This document shows, in pieces, positions 25,060-34,996 of a DNA stretch of 64,000 nucleotides (positions are counted from its first letter, which is position 1; each line of letters opens with the position of its first letter). Origin of the DNA: Neofusicoccum parvum (Eukaryota > Ascomycota > Dothideomycetes > Botryosphaeriales > Botryosphaeriaceae); contig CP087208.1 in assembly GCA_020912385.1 (NCBI GenBank), forward strand, positions 3,224,001 to 3,288,000. Reading direction: 5' to 3'. Below the pieces are notes generated by a model. It was not told where the DNA came from and did no database searches. It saw only the letters and a list, made by a program, of their open reading frames with translations. The position numbers were made by a program, and so were the translations under genes.

Positions 25060-26172
25060 CTATCGAGTCTTCGTCGCACAATATTGTGGAAGTTTGACTG
25101 ATATGTCTGGGTCTGCACAGACCTGAGCCAGAGCCAATTGATACTGCTTGATCGCGTACACTGTTGACACGGTGCCGAAGACAATACTCACTACGGTGAG
25201 TGTAAGGACGCAGACCCCGATCCAAATATTGAGCCAGCTTGAGAAATCTCTCTTCTTCCTCAACAACTGCCTCAGATCTCGTGGGGCATCTTCGTAGGCT
25301 TTAATCAGGTCGAGCAGCCTCACTCCCCAATACGAATACCGCGCGATATCTAGTATGGGCTCTCTTTCACAGTACCCGAGATTGTAGAATGGCTGTCGGT
25401 GCTTCGCTAAGAGTTCCTTCGTCTCCTGTTCTCCGAAAGGGAAGAGCAGGTTGAGCGTATCCATAGCCTCTTGTAGCACTTGCCGCGGAACGATGGGTTC
25501 ATCGATCGACTTTAGATGATTCTGGAGGCAAATCTTGTGCTGGTAGATCATGATCCGCCTTCCGCTTTTGTCGAAGTGGAGGTGATCTATCAAGTTATCT
25601 GTCCAGCATATGCCGATGCCGCACACATTCTCCAGGTATGCAGCTGTGAAGGCTGGATCAATTTTCCTTTCGTAAGCGGAAAAGGTCAGGTTTGTTTTGC
25701 GAAATTGGGACTGAACCACCTCGTCTAGCGACTGTTCCTTTGGCCAGTCAATGCTATGGACCAAGGCGTGTACAGGGCCCGTAGTTGTTGCCTGCGATCG
25801 AATGTCGAGCGTGAGCCAAATGCGACAGCAAACTTCCAGAGACCGAGTAATGTTTTTGGCATCCGCGTGATGGTGCCTCTGGGCTACCTCACCAACTACG
25901 TGGCTTAGAGGTTTGTCGCGATATTGTTTCAAGTCTGATATCAAGTCCAAGATTCCGTCGGGCGTCCGTATGGCAAGGTTTGTCGGATCATGTCGAAGTG
26001 CGGCTGTTTCGAAGTCAAAGTATTTGAAAAACGCGTCGTATTGGCTTCCTTTGAGGTCAAAGGTGGAAACTACCGTGTCTGGCCATGTTTTCTTGACGAG
26101 AAGGAATCTGTGGACTGCGTCGGTTTGCTTTGGTGGTCCAGAATCCGCCGTAGTTTTCTGCGGGGGCGGCAT
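25060..26172 (-). CDS. Fungal protein of unknown function with C-terminal membrane segment
   Basis: Uninterrupted frame, 370 aa from the ATG of MPPPQKTT; another ATG 17 codons upstream (MKALSLVSQLG, at 26223) is possible. No known catalytic motif seen. The first ~300 residues are soluble, with a core around DGILDLISDLKQYRDKPLS and a charged DHLHFDKSGRRIMIYQ. A strong single transmembrane helix lies near the C-terminus (WLNIWIGVCVLTLTVVSIVF), followed by a short tail rich in polar residues. Proteins of this layout occur widely in ascomycetes as uncharacterised. Divergent from the trypsin-like gene with a 360-bp gap, suggesting possible co-regulation. Confidence 0.7.
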   Translation of the reverse strand: MPPPQKTTADSGPPKQTDAVHRFLLVKKTWPDTVVSTFDLKGSQYDAFFKYFDFETAALRHDPTNLAIRTPDGILDLISDLKQYRDKPLSHVVGEVAQRHHHADAKNITRSLEVCCRIWLTLDIRSQATTTGPVHALVHSIDWPKEQSLDEVVQSQFRKTNLTFSAYERKIDPAFTAAYLENVCGIGICWTDNLIDHLHFDKSGRRIMIYQHKICLQNHLKSIDEPIVPRQVLQEAMDTLNLLFPFGEQETKELLAKHRQPFYNLGYCEREPILDIARYSYWGVRLLDLIKAYEDAPRDLRQLLRKKRDFSSWLNIWIGVCVLTLTVVSIVFGTVSTVYAIKQYQLALAQVCADPDISVKLPQYCATKTR

Positions 26173-26532
26173 GGCGGGGAGTAGATAGAGGCCGAGTTGA
26201 CTAACAAGGCTGAGTGCTTTCATTTTGTAGGCAACTGGACAGGGATGCAGCCAGGTTTGTGACAGCACACAACACGTGCTGCATATACGGGAGACTATCC
26301 CAAACGGGTAACGACCCTCAGCAACATGGCGCGGATGCGCCAATGAGAGGTCAGCCTAACTTTCAGCTTCATGGCTAAGCCTCAGCCTCGACGGCATCCG
26401 ATAAGAGACCAAAGCCGCACTTAAGAGAGCCTGTAGAATTCTGTGCGCCCACCTCTCCTACTCATCGGGACGCCACCTCCGTGTCATACAAACTCGCAAG
26501 CGCCTTTATCAGATTCTTGCAATCTCTATCCC
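26173..26532. promoter_or_regulatory. Divergent promoter region
   Basis: 360 bp between the two start codons. It must drive both the membrane protein gene and the trypsin-like gene. No specific site recognised. Confidence 0.4.
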
Positions 26533-29011
26533 ATGGCTTCGTTAACTCAAGTCCTTGAATCAGTTCAGCTATCAGGAGAGTCGGACAATTATGTAGCTGA
26601 TAGAAAATCTGCGGTACAGCTGCAGTCTTCGCGACCGTTAGATTTTCCCAGCAGGAGTGCCACGAACCGGATCAGACATTTGTTGAATCTACGAGTGCCA
26701 ACTCACGAAGTCGAAGGGATTGACCTCACTCAGACGCTACCATCGGCACCTGCTCACAAACCCGAGTCTCATTCTACACCGGTGACTGATGAGGTAAAAC
26801 GCGCGGACGACGAGCGAAATCGTAAGCGAGTATCTAGCTCCATACGTTCGCTGTTCCATGGACCAGTATATCGCACCAAAAAAGCATCGATCCAGCACAA
26901 CTCCGAGTCCAGCCCCGGAAGTGCAGTCGAAGATGGGAGGGCGGACAGTCTTTCTGTTAGATCAGCAGCAACACGATCTTACGATGCCAACCATGCCAGG
27001 GCTGCATCTGGAGAGAGTGGGCTCGCGACACAGAGAGGCCAGCAGCGAGGCCGGAAGTCGGTACACTGGGATGACCAACAGAGCTCAGCTGGTACTCAAC
27101 TAAGAGCCGTGCAGCCGATGGATCAGCAGCCGGAGATTCATCCAGCCCCCGTGGGATCCCTAAATGCTGTCTCAAGAGGACCGAGAGTTGCCATCACGGA
27201 CACCTCAATCATGCAGATAGCACCTACAACAACAACTCCCGCTTTCCTAAGCCTTGGCCAGAGATTATTCGTTGGAAATGCTCGCGAGTGGCCACCGCCC
27301 GAAGAGGTTCATATCGAATGGGTGTCTGAGATCCGTCCCAGGCTGATCAAAGACATCTGTGCGGTATTGCGCGGACTTCGTGGTATCCTTTCGTCCAGCG
27401 AGACTGTTTTCGAGCCCCAGCTGTGCATGGTGGGATACGTGAAAAGAAATGGCACTGAAGTGGAGTTGAGGCCGACTGTGTGGATAAGCTGCGCCAACAA
27501 AAATAGCCAGAAAAGGATTCGAGAGACGGTTGCCGACCTTTCTTACCTCAAGCATTTCAGTCAGGGACCCGTTGAGGTACGAAGTGGCGGGCCAGTGATG
27601 GCTCACGGCTTGCCAGACATTCTTACAATGCCCCAAAGCTTGTCTGATTCGAGGGACTTCGAGACTAGCAACGGATCAATTTTGCGTGTTCGCATTTGCA
27701 GAAGGCAAAAGGCTACTACAGCTTGCGGCCTCCGTATCGAGATTATTCTTCTCAGAGATAGAGCGATAGTCGGCAAGCGGACAGCTACGATTGGTGGTCT
27801 GGTTACAGTCGACGGCCATGTGTACGGACTCTCGACAGGACATGCATTTCTTGATGATTGGGGACCAATAGAAGAAGAGGCAAATATGAGCACCGCAGGC
27901 AACAGCAGCACCACGAATCCCTCCGACCAGGAACGGGACGAAGACGAGATCACCGTAATACCTTCGCAACAGCAACTTCAGCAGGTGGTGGACTTTGGCT
28001 CGATGGGCTTCATCGGACGAACATCGCTCGCCTGGGATCCAAACATTCAAGAACAGTCAGTCATGGATGGGGATTTCATCCTGATTGATTTCGCCGTCGG
28101 AAGCCACTCCGCAGGAAATCTACTCCAGAATACTTACCTGGATCCCAAATCTTCCGCCATCAAAAGAGTTGAGGGCATAATCGACGATGAGAAACTCAGA
28201 GATGGCCCAGTATGTGTAATCGCCGAGTCAGACGACAAGGCTGTCCAAGGGTATTTGTTGCCAACTCCATCAGTCCTCGTCTCTGCGGATACGGTCTACT
28301 ATACGAGAAAGGTTCAGTTTGAGAAGCCATTGTGTAAGTGGAAAATCCGTTCTCATATTTCATATTGGGTCTATTTACAGCTACTGATGATCACCTGAAG
28401 CTCGAGGAACGTCCGGGTCCTGGGTGGTACGCGATAATCGTCTCTGCGGCGTCATTGTCGCAGTTTATGAGGATGAGCCACTTGCCCACATGATAACGGC
28501 AGAAAAAATGTTTGCGGACATTAAACGCGCACCGACAGATTCATCGGGCAACATCAACGTCGATGTGTTTTCGGGCAGGACGTCCGCAACAAAGTCTGGC
28601 GACAGCCAGGAGGCAGCGGCTCCTTCAGGGCTTTCTCTACTCGAACAATTCCAGACAATCGCAACGATAAGCCCCCAGAAGATAGGGGACCTTCAACTGG
28701 AGATGGACATGGCAGCACAAAAATATTCAAGCAGAATGAGCCCTCCGGATGCTTCTGTACCTCTCTCGCCTCCGCGCCCGCTTTCCAGGTCTTCCGCATT
28801 CCCAGAAAAGAGCCAACTATTCTCATCATGTCGAAGATTCACTATCAGAGCAGTTCAAAAAATGAGAAGCATCCTACATCATCATGCAGAGGCAGTATCG
28901 CAGTCCCAACCCATAAAGTCGAAGTCACGGAAGGACAGATCGCGTAGAGAACGACGAAACAAGCGGCGACAACTTTACCACGTGAAACGAAGCCCGATAT
29001 CCTGGTCATAG
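26533..29011 (+). CDS. Large protein with C-terminal trypsin-like (chymotrypsin-fold) domain
   Basis: 803 aa from exons 26533-28333 and 28401-29011. The 67-nt intron (GTAAGT donor, branch-like CTACTGAT, acceptor CCTGAAG) joins T|CT to give SRGTSGSWVV. The first ~270 residues are Ser/Gln-rich and probably disordered. The central and C-terminal part carries a serine-protease-like order: His in GLSTGHAF (about aa 437), Asp in FILIDF (about aa 519) and Ser in GTSGSW (about aa 605), matching the His/Asp/GxSGx pattern. A basic tail (SKSRKDRSRRERRNKRRQ) ends the protein and could be a nuclear signal. Start is the ATG of MASLTQVLES. Whether it is an active peptidase is unproven. A LINE is inserted 37 bp past its stop codon. 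Confidence 0.75.
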
Positions 29012-29047
29012 TATACTGTCTATAGTAGTATCTTATTCCCATGTTTT

Positions 29048-29065
29048 TGTAGATCCTTTCATTGA
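29048..29065. repeat. Target-site duplication, left copy
   Basis: 18-bp direct repeat TGTAGATCCTTTCATTGA, identical to 34724-34741. It lies 36 bp after the stop codon of the trypsin-like gene, so the LINE entered that gene's 3' region. Confidence 0.85.
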
Positions 29066-29241
29066 GTTGAGTTGAGTTGAGTTGAATTCATTTACCCTGA
29101 CCCATCGCCCTGAGCGATATGCAGGCTACGACTATTCAAAGAATTTCAATGCTAGTATACATGTTGTGTGTCAATTTGAGAGAAGGAGAAGGTAAAGAGA
29201 GGCGGAGAGTGAGGTGTTAGGTGTGTGGTGTAAAGAGTGTT

Positions 29242-32200
29242 TTACGCTATAGGTTCATCTCTGTTTATGAACCGCTGTGTGTCTTGCGCAAAGCTGAGAA
29301 CAGCCTGTAGCTGTGACGTTGTTATCCTCCACTTATTTTCTTTGCTCTGCGTGGCTACTGTGTTACTTGGTGGCTTTCCACCTAGCAAGGCTGATAGGCT
29401 GTTCTTTTGTAAGCCACTTTCTTGAAGCATCTTCTGACGGCCTTGCTGAAGCAGGTAACAGTCAAGAAGGACATGTGACACTGATTCAACTTCTCCACAT
29501 TCACACTGCTCATTGTTGATGCGGCCCATCCGCTTACGGTGTTGGTTAAGCCAGCAGTGGCCTGTCCGAAGCTGGGCAAGGAGACCAGCCAGGCTCCGTG
29601 GGAGCTTGTCGTATAGGTGCCGGGTGTGAGGGCCTGGTGGGGCTGTGTCGATGCCTCGGAGGTGCTGGCCTTTGTCTGAGATTTCCCATTGTGCTGCCCA
29701 GGTTGCGTGTGCTGTTTCCTTGGCTGCCTGGGCCTGAAGTGATGCTAGTGGTCCAAAGCTGTGTTCTCTAAGGCGTGTGGTTGCAGCTTTAGCGAGCCTG
29801 TCCGCTTCATCATTCCCTCTGATCCCACTGTGGCTTGGCACCCATTGGAGAGAGAAGCTGATTTGATAGCTATCCTTGATATGCTTGGCTGTTTCTGTAA
29901 TTGACCGTACTATGCCTTGACCTGATCGTCGCTTGTGTGGGTCTGCTAGTGCTTGTAGGGCTGCCTTTGAGTCGCTGTAGATTGTATATATTACTGGATT
30001 TGAGTTGCCTTCTTCGAGGTTCTGCTCCACTGCTAGCTCCATGCCGGTGTTAATAGCGATAAGCTCAGCGGCCGTGATGCTGTAAAACTTGCTGGAGCCA
30101 ACCCCTTTCTGGGCTTGTCTATGGATTCTCTGCTCCTGGTTGAGGATCACTGCAGCTGCTCCAAGTTGTCCTTTTACTTGAGATGCGTCCGTGAAGATCC
30201 TCTTAGCCCCGTCTCGTTTAAGCTCTTCCTTGAAAACCTCTAGGGTCTGAGATTTGGGTAGCTGCAGTTGGATGTTGTCTAGTAGCAGGGGTTTCCATGG
30301 TGGAAGGGGGCATGTATCAATTACTTCAGTCTCCTCAGCCTGGCCTGGGCTTTGTAATTTGAGGGTTGCATTCAGTGGGCTCAGGAAGCTGACTGCCAGA
30401 TTGAGTGTTGATATTGTTTTGTTGACAAGCGTCTTGCATGGATGAGAGGTGGGGAGTGTTTTGAGGTTAGTAATGACCCTCTCTGCCCTAGCCTGTAGGC
30501 GTAGCTTTGTTGGTAGGAGAAAGTTCTCGTAGTCTAGTGCTTCAGTTGAAACGGTTTGGAAGGCTGAAATAGCCTTGGTTGTTGCCAGCCGCTGAATCCT
30601 GGAGAGTACTGCCACTTGCCATTTGCATCTCTTTGGGGAGTGCCAGACGGTTGAGGCGTAGTCCAGTTGAGGAATCACGCATGCTTGATAGAGCTGGCGC
30701 ATCTGCTTTGGTCGGAGGTGCCTCAGTCTACCTATGGCCAGGCAGGTCTTGGTTGCTCGTGTGGCAGCTCTCTGAACGTGGGCTCTCCACCGGAGTTGCT
30801 GGTCAAAGATAACTCCTAACAGCTTCACTTCTTGCCTAGGCTCAATTACATGGTTGCCCATGACTATTGCTCCTGAGCAGTTCTGGTCTGGACTTCTTGT
30901 AAAGTGTATGAGCTCTGTCTTGTCTGCTTCAAAGCTTGATCCAGTTTGCTCTGCCCAGCGCTGCATTCTTGGTATGTCCTCCCTTTGCAAAGCTGCAAGG
31001 TTTTTGCTTGCAGATAGGCTTGTTCGCCACCGGCAGTAATCATCAATGTAGGCAGATGATCCTCCAGTGAAGTCAACTGGCTGGTCAACTAGGTCGGCGT
31101 TGTAGAAGGCAAAGAGAATTGGTGAGAGAGGTGAGCCTTGAGGGAGACCAGGGTGGTTGAGAGCTGCAGCTGGCTTGGTGTAGTTATCAAACGATATTGA
31201 AGCTGTTCTGTTCTCCATAAAGCTCTTGATCCAGCACCTTGCTTCAGTTGGAATCCCTCTCTTAGCCAGGCAGTGGTCTAGTACCTCCTTGCCAACTGCA
31301 TTAAAGGCACCTTTCAGGTCGAATGCCATAAGCGTGACCACTTTGTGTTCTTTCCAAGCCTTCCATATAGCATCAACTAGGATAAGGAGAGCTTGCTCTG
31401 TTGATCTACCTGGTCTTGCCCCAAACTGGGTGGCTGGCAAGAGATTGTGCTTCTCAGCATAGTAGGATAGCCTCTTTGCCATTACTGCTTCTAGCAACTT
31501 TCCGAGTGTGTTGAGTAGTGAGATTGGGCGGTATGCTTTGGGAATTGTGTAGTCAGGCTTGCCAGCTTTCCGGAGGACAATGATTGCTGCTGTACGCCAG
31601 GCTTTAGGATGGTGGCCAAGGTTGATAGATGCAGAGAAGATGTGGTGGATATATGTAGTAATGTAGGGCCAAAGCTTCTGCCAGACAAGCATAGGAAGGC
31701 CATCATCTCCAGGGGCAGAGTTGGGTTTGGTAGAGCTTAGACTCTGGTGGATTTCGGCTTCTGTGATCGGTTCCCACCCTATAGGAGTTGCCATAGTAGA
31801 TTGAGCTGGTGGTTGTGGGCTGGTTGGCTTTGGAAAGAAGGTGTCTAGTAGAAGTTGTGCCTTCTCTGCATTTTCTGTGGCTTTGTTGTTGCCTGTAGAG
31901 AGTGGGGGAATGTTGCTGTAGTTATCGCTTGGGCTAGCGTATTTAGCTGCCTTCCATAGCTGGTTGCCTTTCCCTGCATTATCTAGAAAGTCCTTCCAGT
32001 GGCTGCTCTTTGCATGTGCTATTGCTTTTACCCATTCTCTACGGGCCATCTTCATTGCGCTGTATTGGTCCACTGTGTCTGGGTTGTCTCTTCCAAGGCT
32101 TGCGCTAAAGGTTTGCCAGAGCCGGCGGTGCTTGTTATATTTAGATTGGTGATCTTTGAGTTCTGGGTTAAACCACTGCTTCGAGTATGGACATGGCTTG

Positions 32201-33114
32201 GCAGTTGGCGTAAACTCATTTGTTATAGCTGTGGTTGTACTAATAAGCTGCTCGACTGCTTTGTCGAGCTGTCCACATGTGGCAATCTGCCTTGCCTGCC
32301 CAAGGGCGCGCTGAATAGCCTGTCCTGTCTTTGTCCAGTCTGTTCGCTCATAGAGCTTGCGTGGTGGTCGTGTATTGGCCTGTTCGACCTCCATGTTCCA
32401 TTCAGAGAAGATGGCTCTGTGGTCGGACCCGTAGTTTTGGTCTAGAAGCTCACACTTAACTAGCTGGTTTGGAATGTTGCTAAGAGTAAGGTCTAGTGTC
32501 GTTCTACTGTCGGCTTTGTTACTGGCGTAGCAGGTTGGTGTGCCACGATAGAGGTGGCTCTGAAGGTGATGTTCTTCCATAAACGAGATTAAGGATGCTG
32601 CGCTTCCTACCAGATATGGTTTAATATTGTCTCCGCCCCATAGCGGGTCTTGTCTGTTGAAGTCTCCTCCGAGGATCAGGCCTAGGGTGTTGCATGTTGT
32701 CTGCTTTGCTATGGACTGGCGGATTGCTTGGAGAGCTGCAAGCATTTCGTTCTCTGCCGACTGTTGGGTTCCTCCCATTGGCGGTATGTAGACTGAGAAG
32801 ATGAGGATTGGCTGGTTTGGTGTCTGAATTTGAACAGCTGTAAGGTCTCGGCTATTGCATGGAACTTGCTGCTGTGCAGAGGAGGAGATTCGTTTATTAA
32901 CGTAGATGGCGGATCGTTTTTTCTGAGTTCCAGTGTAGGTTGGGGTGTATAGGTGCCATGAGCGGTGTTGTGGTAGGTTTTTAAAGAAAGAGACTGGTGG
33001 TTCTTGAATAAGAAGGATGTCGAGTTTTTCCGTGTCTGGGTCGTTGATTAAGGCTTCCATGCATTCGTTTGTTTTCCAGATGTTCAATTGGACAATTCGT
33101 AGGGGCTCTAGCAT
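29242..33114 (-). CDS. LINE ORF2: endonuclease, reverse transcriptase, RNase H
   Basis: 1,290-aa polyprotein of a Tad1/I-like LINE. N-terminal apurinic endonuclease-type domain (RIVQLNIWKTNE, LLIQEPPV, LILGGDFNRQDPLWGG, YGSDHRAIF). Reverse transcriptase from about aa 490: YRPISLLNTLGKLLE, MAFDLKGAFNAV, GLPQGSPLSPILFAFYNADL and the catalytic box AYIDDY near aa 691. RNase H near aa 970-1130: FTDASQ, YSDSKAAL, and WVPSHSGIRGNDEADRLA. A Cys/His cluster (CECGEVESVSHVLLDC) closes the protein. Its ATG overlaps the ORF1 stop in ATGCTAG, a layout that would fit termination-reinitiation. All motifs intact. Confidence 0.93.
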   Translation of the reverse strand: MLEPLRIVQLNIWKTNECMEALINDPDTEKLDILLIQEPPVSFFKNLPQHRSWHLYTPTYTGTQKKRSAIYVNKRISSSAQQQVPCNSRDLTAVQIQTPNQPILIFSVYIPPMGGTQQSAENEMLAALQAIRQSIAKQTTCNTLGLILGGDFNRQDPLWGGDNIKPYLVGSAASLISFMEEHHLQSHLYRGTPTCYASNKADSRTTLDLTLSNIPNQLVKCELLDQNYGSDHRAIFSEWNMEVEQANTRPPRKLYERTDWTKTGQAIQRALGQARQIATCGQLDKAVEQLISTTTAITNEFTPTAKPCPYSKQWFNPELKDHQSKYNKHRRLWQTFSASLGRDNPDTVDQYSAMKMARREWVKAIAHAKSSHWKDFLDNAGKGNQLWKAAKYASPSDNYSNIPPLSTGNNKATENAEKAQLLLDTFFPKPTSPQPPAQSTMATPIGWEPITEAEIHQSLSSTKPNSAPGDDGLPMLVWQKLWPYITTYIHHIFSASINLGHHPKAWRTAAIIVLRKAGKPDYTIPKAYRPISLLNTLGKLLEAVMAKRLSYYAEKHNLLPATQFGARPGRSTEQALLILVDAIWKAWKEHKVVTLMAFDLKGAFNAVGKEVLDHCLAKRGIPTEARCWIKSFMENRTASISFDNYTKPAAALNHPGLPQGSPLSPILFAFYNADLVDQPVDFTGGSSAYIDDYCRWRTSLSASKNLAALQREDIPRMQRWAEQTGSSFEADKTELIHFTRSPDQNCSGAIVMGNHVIEPRQEVKLLGVIFDQQLRWRAHVQRAATRATKTCLAIGRLRHLRPKQMRQLYQACVIPQLDYASTVWHSPKRCKWQVAVLSRIQRLATTKAISAFQTVSTEALDYENFLLPTKLRLQARAERVITNLKTLPTSHPCKTLVNKTISTLNLAVSFLSPLNATLKLQSPGQAEETEVIDTCPLPPWKPLLLDNIQLQLPKSQTLEVFKEELKRDGAKRIFTDASQVKGQLGAAAVILNQEQRIHRQAQKGVGSSKFYSITAAELIAINTGMELAVEQNLEEGNSNPVIYTIYSDSKAALQALADPHKRRSGQGIVRSITETAKHIKDSYQISFSLQWVPSHSGIRGNDEADRLAKAATTRLREHSFGPLASLQAQAAKETAHATWAAQWEISDKGQHLRGIDTAPPGPHTRHLYDKLPRSLAGLLAQLRTGHCWLNQHRKRMGRINNEQCECGEVESVSHVLLDCYLLQQGRQKMLQESGLQKNSLSALLGGKPPSNTVATQSKENKWRITTSQLQAVLSFAQDTQRFINRDEPIA

Positions 33115-34376
33115 TGGAAGCTAATATGGGGGAGGATCTGGGCTCTGCACTGGCTGTCTCCTGTTGGGTGGCTGCCGCGGCAGTCTGCACACTGGGGAGA
33201 GCTGCCTGGTGGGCAGTTCCTCGTGTTGTGTCCTCCGTTGCAGTTTCCGCATCTTTCCTTTTCCCTACAGTTACTAGCGAGGTGTCCAAATCCCTGGCAT
33301 CTATAACACCTCTTTCTTTCCATGCGGTAGAATTCAACACGGTTGACAATTTCCTGTCCAAAGAGAAGCCCATTCTGAACTGCATTTTGGGCTGCTTCTT
33401 CAGTGTTGAACCATATCCCCAGGGACGCGTGTTGGCCGAAGGGGTTATCTTTCTTCTTCATCCAGGCTATATCCTCAATCTGCGTGTCTGTCTCTAAGAG
33501 CTTGTTCTCAAGAGTGATCTTCTGGATTGCGTTTTCCTTTTCTTCTATCTGGACTTCGCCTGTTGGCGTGCGGTGGGCTACCACTCCAAATCTTGGGCGA
33601 TTGATTTTCGTGTCTTTTCCTAGCACCGTGGTCCATTCTTGATTCTGAATTGCAAGCTGTTTGGCTTCTTTATTCTTAAAGCGGATGAGGTATCCTCGCT
33701 TTGTTGCCTTTGCTCCTAGGACTTCCGCTTGTTTGGTTGGCTCTTGGCTTTTAAGTGCTCGGGATACGAGGTTCACTGCGGTTGGGGTAGGCAGGTTCCG
33801 GGTGAAGCCGTTTGCTGGTGTCTGGTCAGGGCCTGGTGGTGGAACGTCGATGAGTATCGTCGTAGGGTTGTTTCCGGATTGCCTGTTGTAGGTTGGGGGC
33901 GTTTGGAGTGCTCCGCGGGCTGCAACTGTTGCCCAGCTTTGGCTTTGCGGGGGACTGGTGGCTGCTGGTTGGAGCTTGCTCTCGAGTTTCTGGACTTGCT
34001 CAGCCAGGTTGCTGATAAGCTTGGTTAGTTCCTGGTGCTCTTTCTTGGCCTCCTCTCTTTCCTTTTGGAGGAGTTGGATTGTCTTTTGCTGCTGGGATAC
34101 TAGTAGGGCTAGTGTTTCGGTGTTCGGGTTTGTCTCTACTTGGAGGGTTGCTTGCGTGGATTGTATGGTCTGGCTACTAGGGGGGTCGTCTTCTGTGGAG
34201 CTCGTGTGGGTTTCGTCTTCTGTGTCTTGATTGTTTCTATAACTGGCGGTACGTCGTTTCTCTCTGATTTTTCCGCTAGGAGCGGCTGACTTGGATCTAG
34301 TAATGATTTGGCTGTTGGGTGGAGCAGTAGTTGACTTGCGCCGTCCGCGTTGCAGGGGGCCTGGATTGGGAAACAT
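33108..34376 (-). CDS. LINE ORF1: gag-like nucleic-acid-binding protein
   Basis: 422 aa starting MFPNPGPLQRG. The middle has a coiled-coil-like stretch (TLALLVSQQQKTIQLLQKER, then EHQELTKLISNLAEQVQKLE), then an RRM-like/central part, then C-terminal CCHC zinc knuckles: CYRCQGFGHLASNC, CGNCNGGHNTRNC and CADCRGSHPTGDSQC (aa about 352-415). This is the usual chaperone/RNA-binding ORF1 of I/Tad-clade LINEs. Stops seven bases into ORF2. Confidence 0.9.
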   Translation of the reverse strand: MFPNPGPLQRGRRKSTTAPPNSQIITRSKSAAPSGKIREKRRTASYRNNQDTEDETHTSSTEDDPPSSQTIQSTQATLQVETNPNTETLALLVSQQQKTIQLLQKEREEAKKEHQELTKLISNLAEQVQKLESKLQPAATSPPQSQSWATVAARGALQTPPTYNRQSGNNPTTILIDVPPPGPDQTPANGFTRNLPTPTAVNLVSRALKSQEPTKQAEVLGAKATKRGYLIRFKNKEAKQLAIQNQEWTTVLGKDTKINRPRFGVVAHRTPTGEVQIEEKENAIQKITLENKLLETDTQIEDIAWMKKKDNPFGQHASLGIWFNTEEAAQNAVQNGLLFGQEIVNRVEFYRMERKRCYRCQGFGHLASNCREKERCGNCNGGHNTRNCPPGSSPQCADCRGSHPTGDSQCRAQILPHISFQC

Positions 34377-34604
34377 GGTTTCATGTAGAGTGCCGAGCCT
34401 GAGCTTTGACCAGTAGAGGGAGAATTTTGCGTCTGGTGAGTGTGGATGGCGCTGTACGATAGCCTAGCCTAGCGGCCGCGCTTTGGCGGTGCAGGCTTTG
34501 CTACTAAGTTGAAGTGGTGTGGCCGCTGTGCGCTTTCTTTTGGTAGTGGTTTGGTCACGGGCCGAGCCTTGGTTAGTAAGATCCCTTTCTCGGGGGAGGT
34601 CCTG

Positions 34605-34723
34605 GCCGCAAAGTTGATTGATCCAATCTTCTGTTGATAGGCGTGAATGTCTTGTGCTGAGGCTTGTTCCTGGGAGGCCTGGAGGTCTTCCACTGGAAGA
34701 GGCGTTGGTGGTGGTTTTCCTTG
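34605..34723 (-). repeat. Copia reverse-transcriptase fragment at the LINE 5' end
   Basis: About 119 bp that align closely, by eye, with 47956-48074 of the copia remnant further right; both encode PPTPLPVEDLQAS and IGSINF. Similarity stops at about 34605, then LINE leader sequence follows. Because the segment sits inside the target-site duplication it is part of the inserted unit. The captured copy has CAG where the resident copia has TAG. Confidence 0.75.
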
Positions 34724-34741
34724 TGTAGATCCTTTCATTGA
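34724..34741. repeat. Target-site duplication, right copy
   Basis: 18 bp identical to 29048-29065; flanking bases differ at both ends, so the repeat is exactly 18 bp apart from overlap with the tail repeat. Confidence 0.85.
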
Positions 34742-34996
34742 TTTTATTTGTTGCTTCTGTTCTTTAAGCTTCACCGTTTCTCATTACTTCTATACGACAC
34801 CACTTGTAATAGAACAAGCTACGAAGACAACTTCTCAAGCGAAGGATTACTGATACGCAACATGGGAATTCAGCTTACAATGCTGCCTTGCAAGTTAATT
34901 TGCAAACATTGAATAAAATCACTCAATTTCTGGCTTTAAACGAGGAAGAAAATCAAAATCAAAACAAAACAAGGACCGGTCCTCAGATAGGTGCCC

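Larger units (their letters stand above)
29066..34723 (-). mobile_element. Full-length Tad1/I-like LINE retrotransposon with copia-derived 5' end
   Basis: 5.66-kb non-LTR element on the minus strand, bounded by an 18-bp target-site duplication. Order: 5' segment with copia similarity (about 34723-34605), untranslated leader, ORF1 (34376-33108), ORF2 (33114-29242), then a 3' end with four AACTC units in place of poly(A) (29062-29081 on the plus strand read TTGAG four times; the boundary with the duplication is ambiguous by a few bases). Endonuclease, reverse transcriptase and RNase H are all present without stops or frameshifts, so the copy may be recent and possibly still mobile. Confidence 0.9.

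Noticed and set aside
29048..34741. Interpretation of the 18-bp repeat as an LTR or transposon inverted terminus
   Set aside because: The copies are direct, short and lie outside coding-complete LINE sequence with a simple-repeat 3' tail, which fits a target-site duplication.
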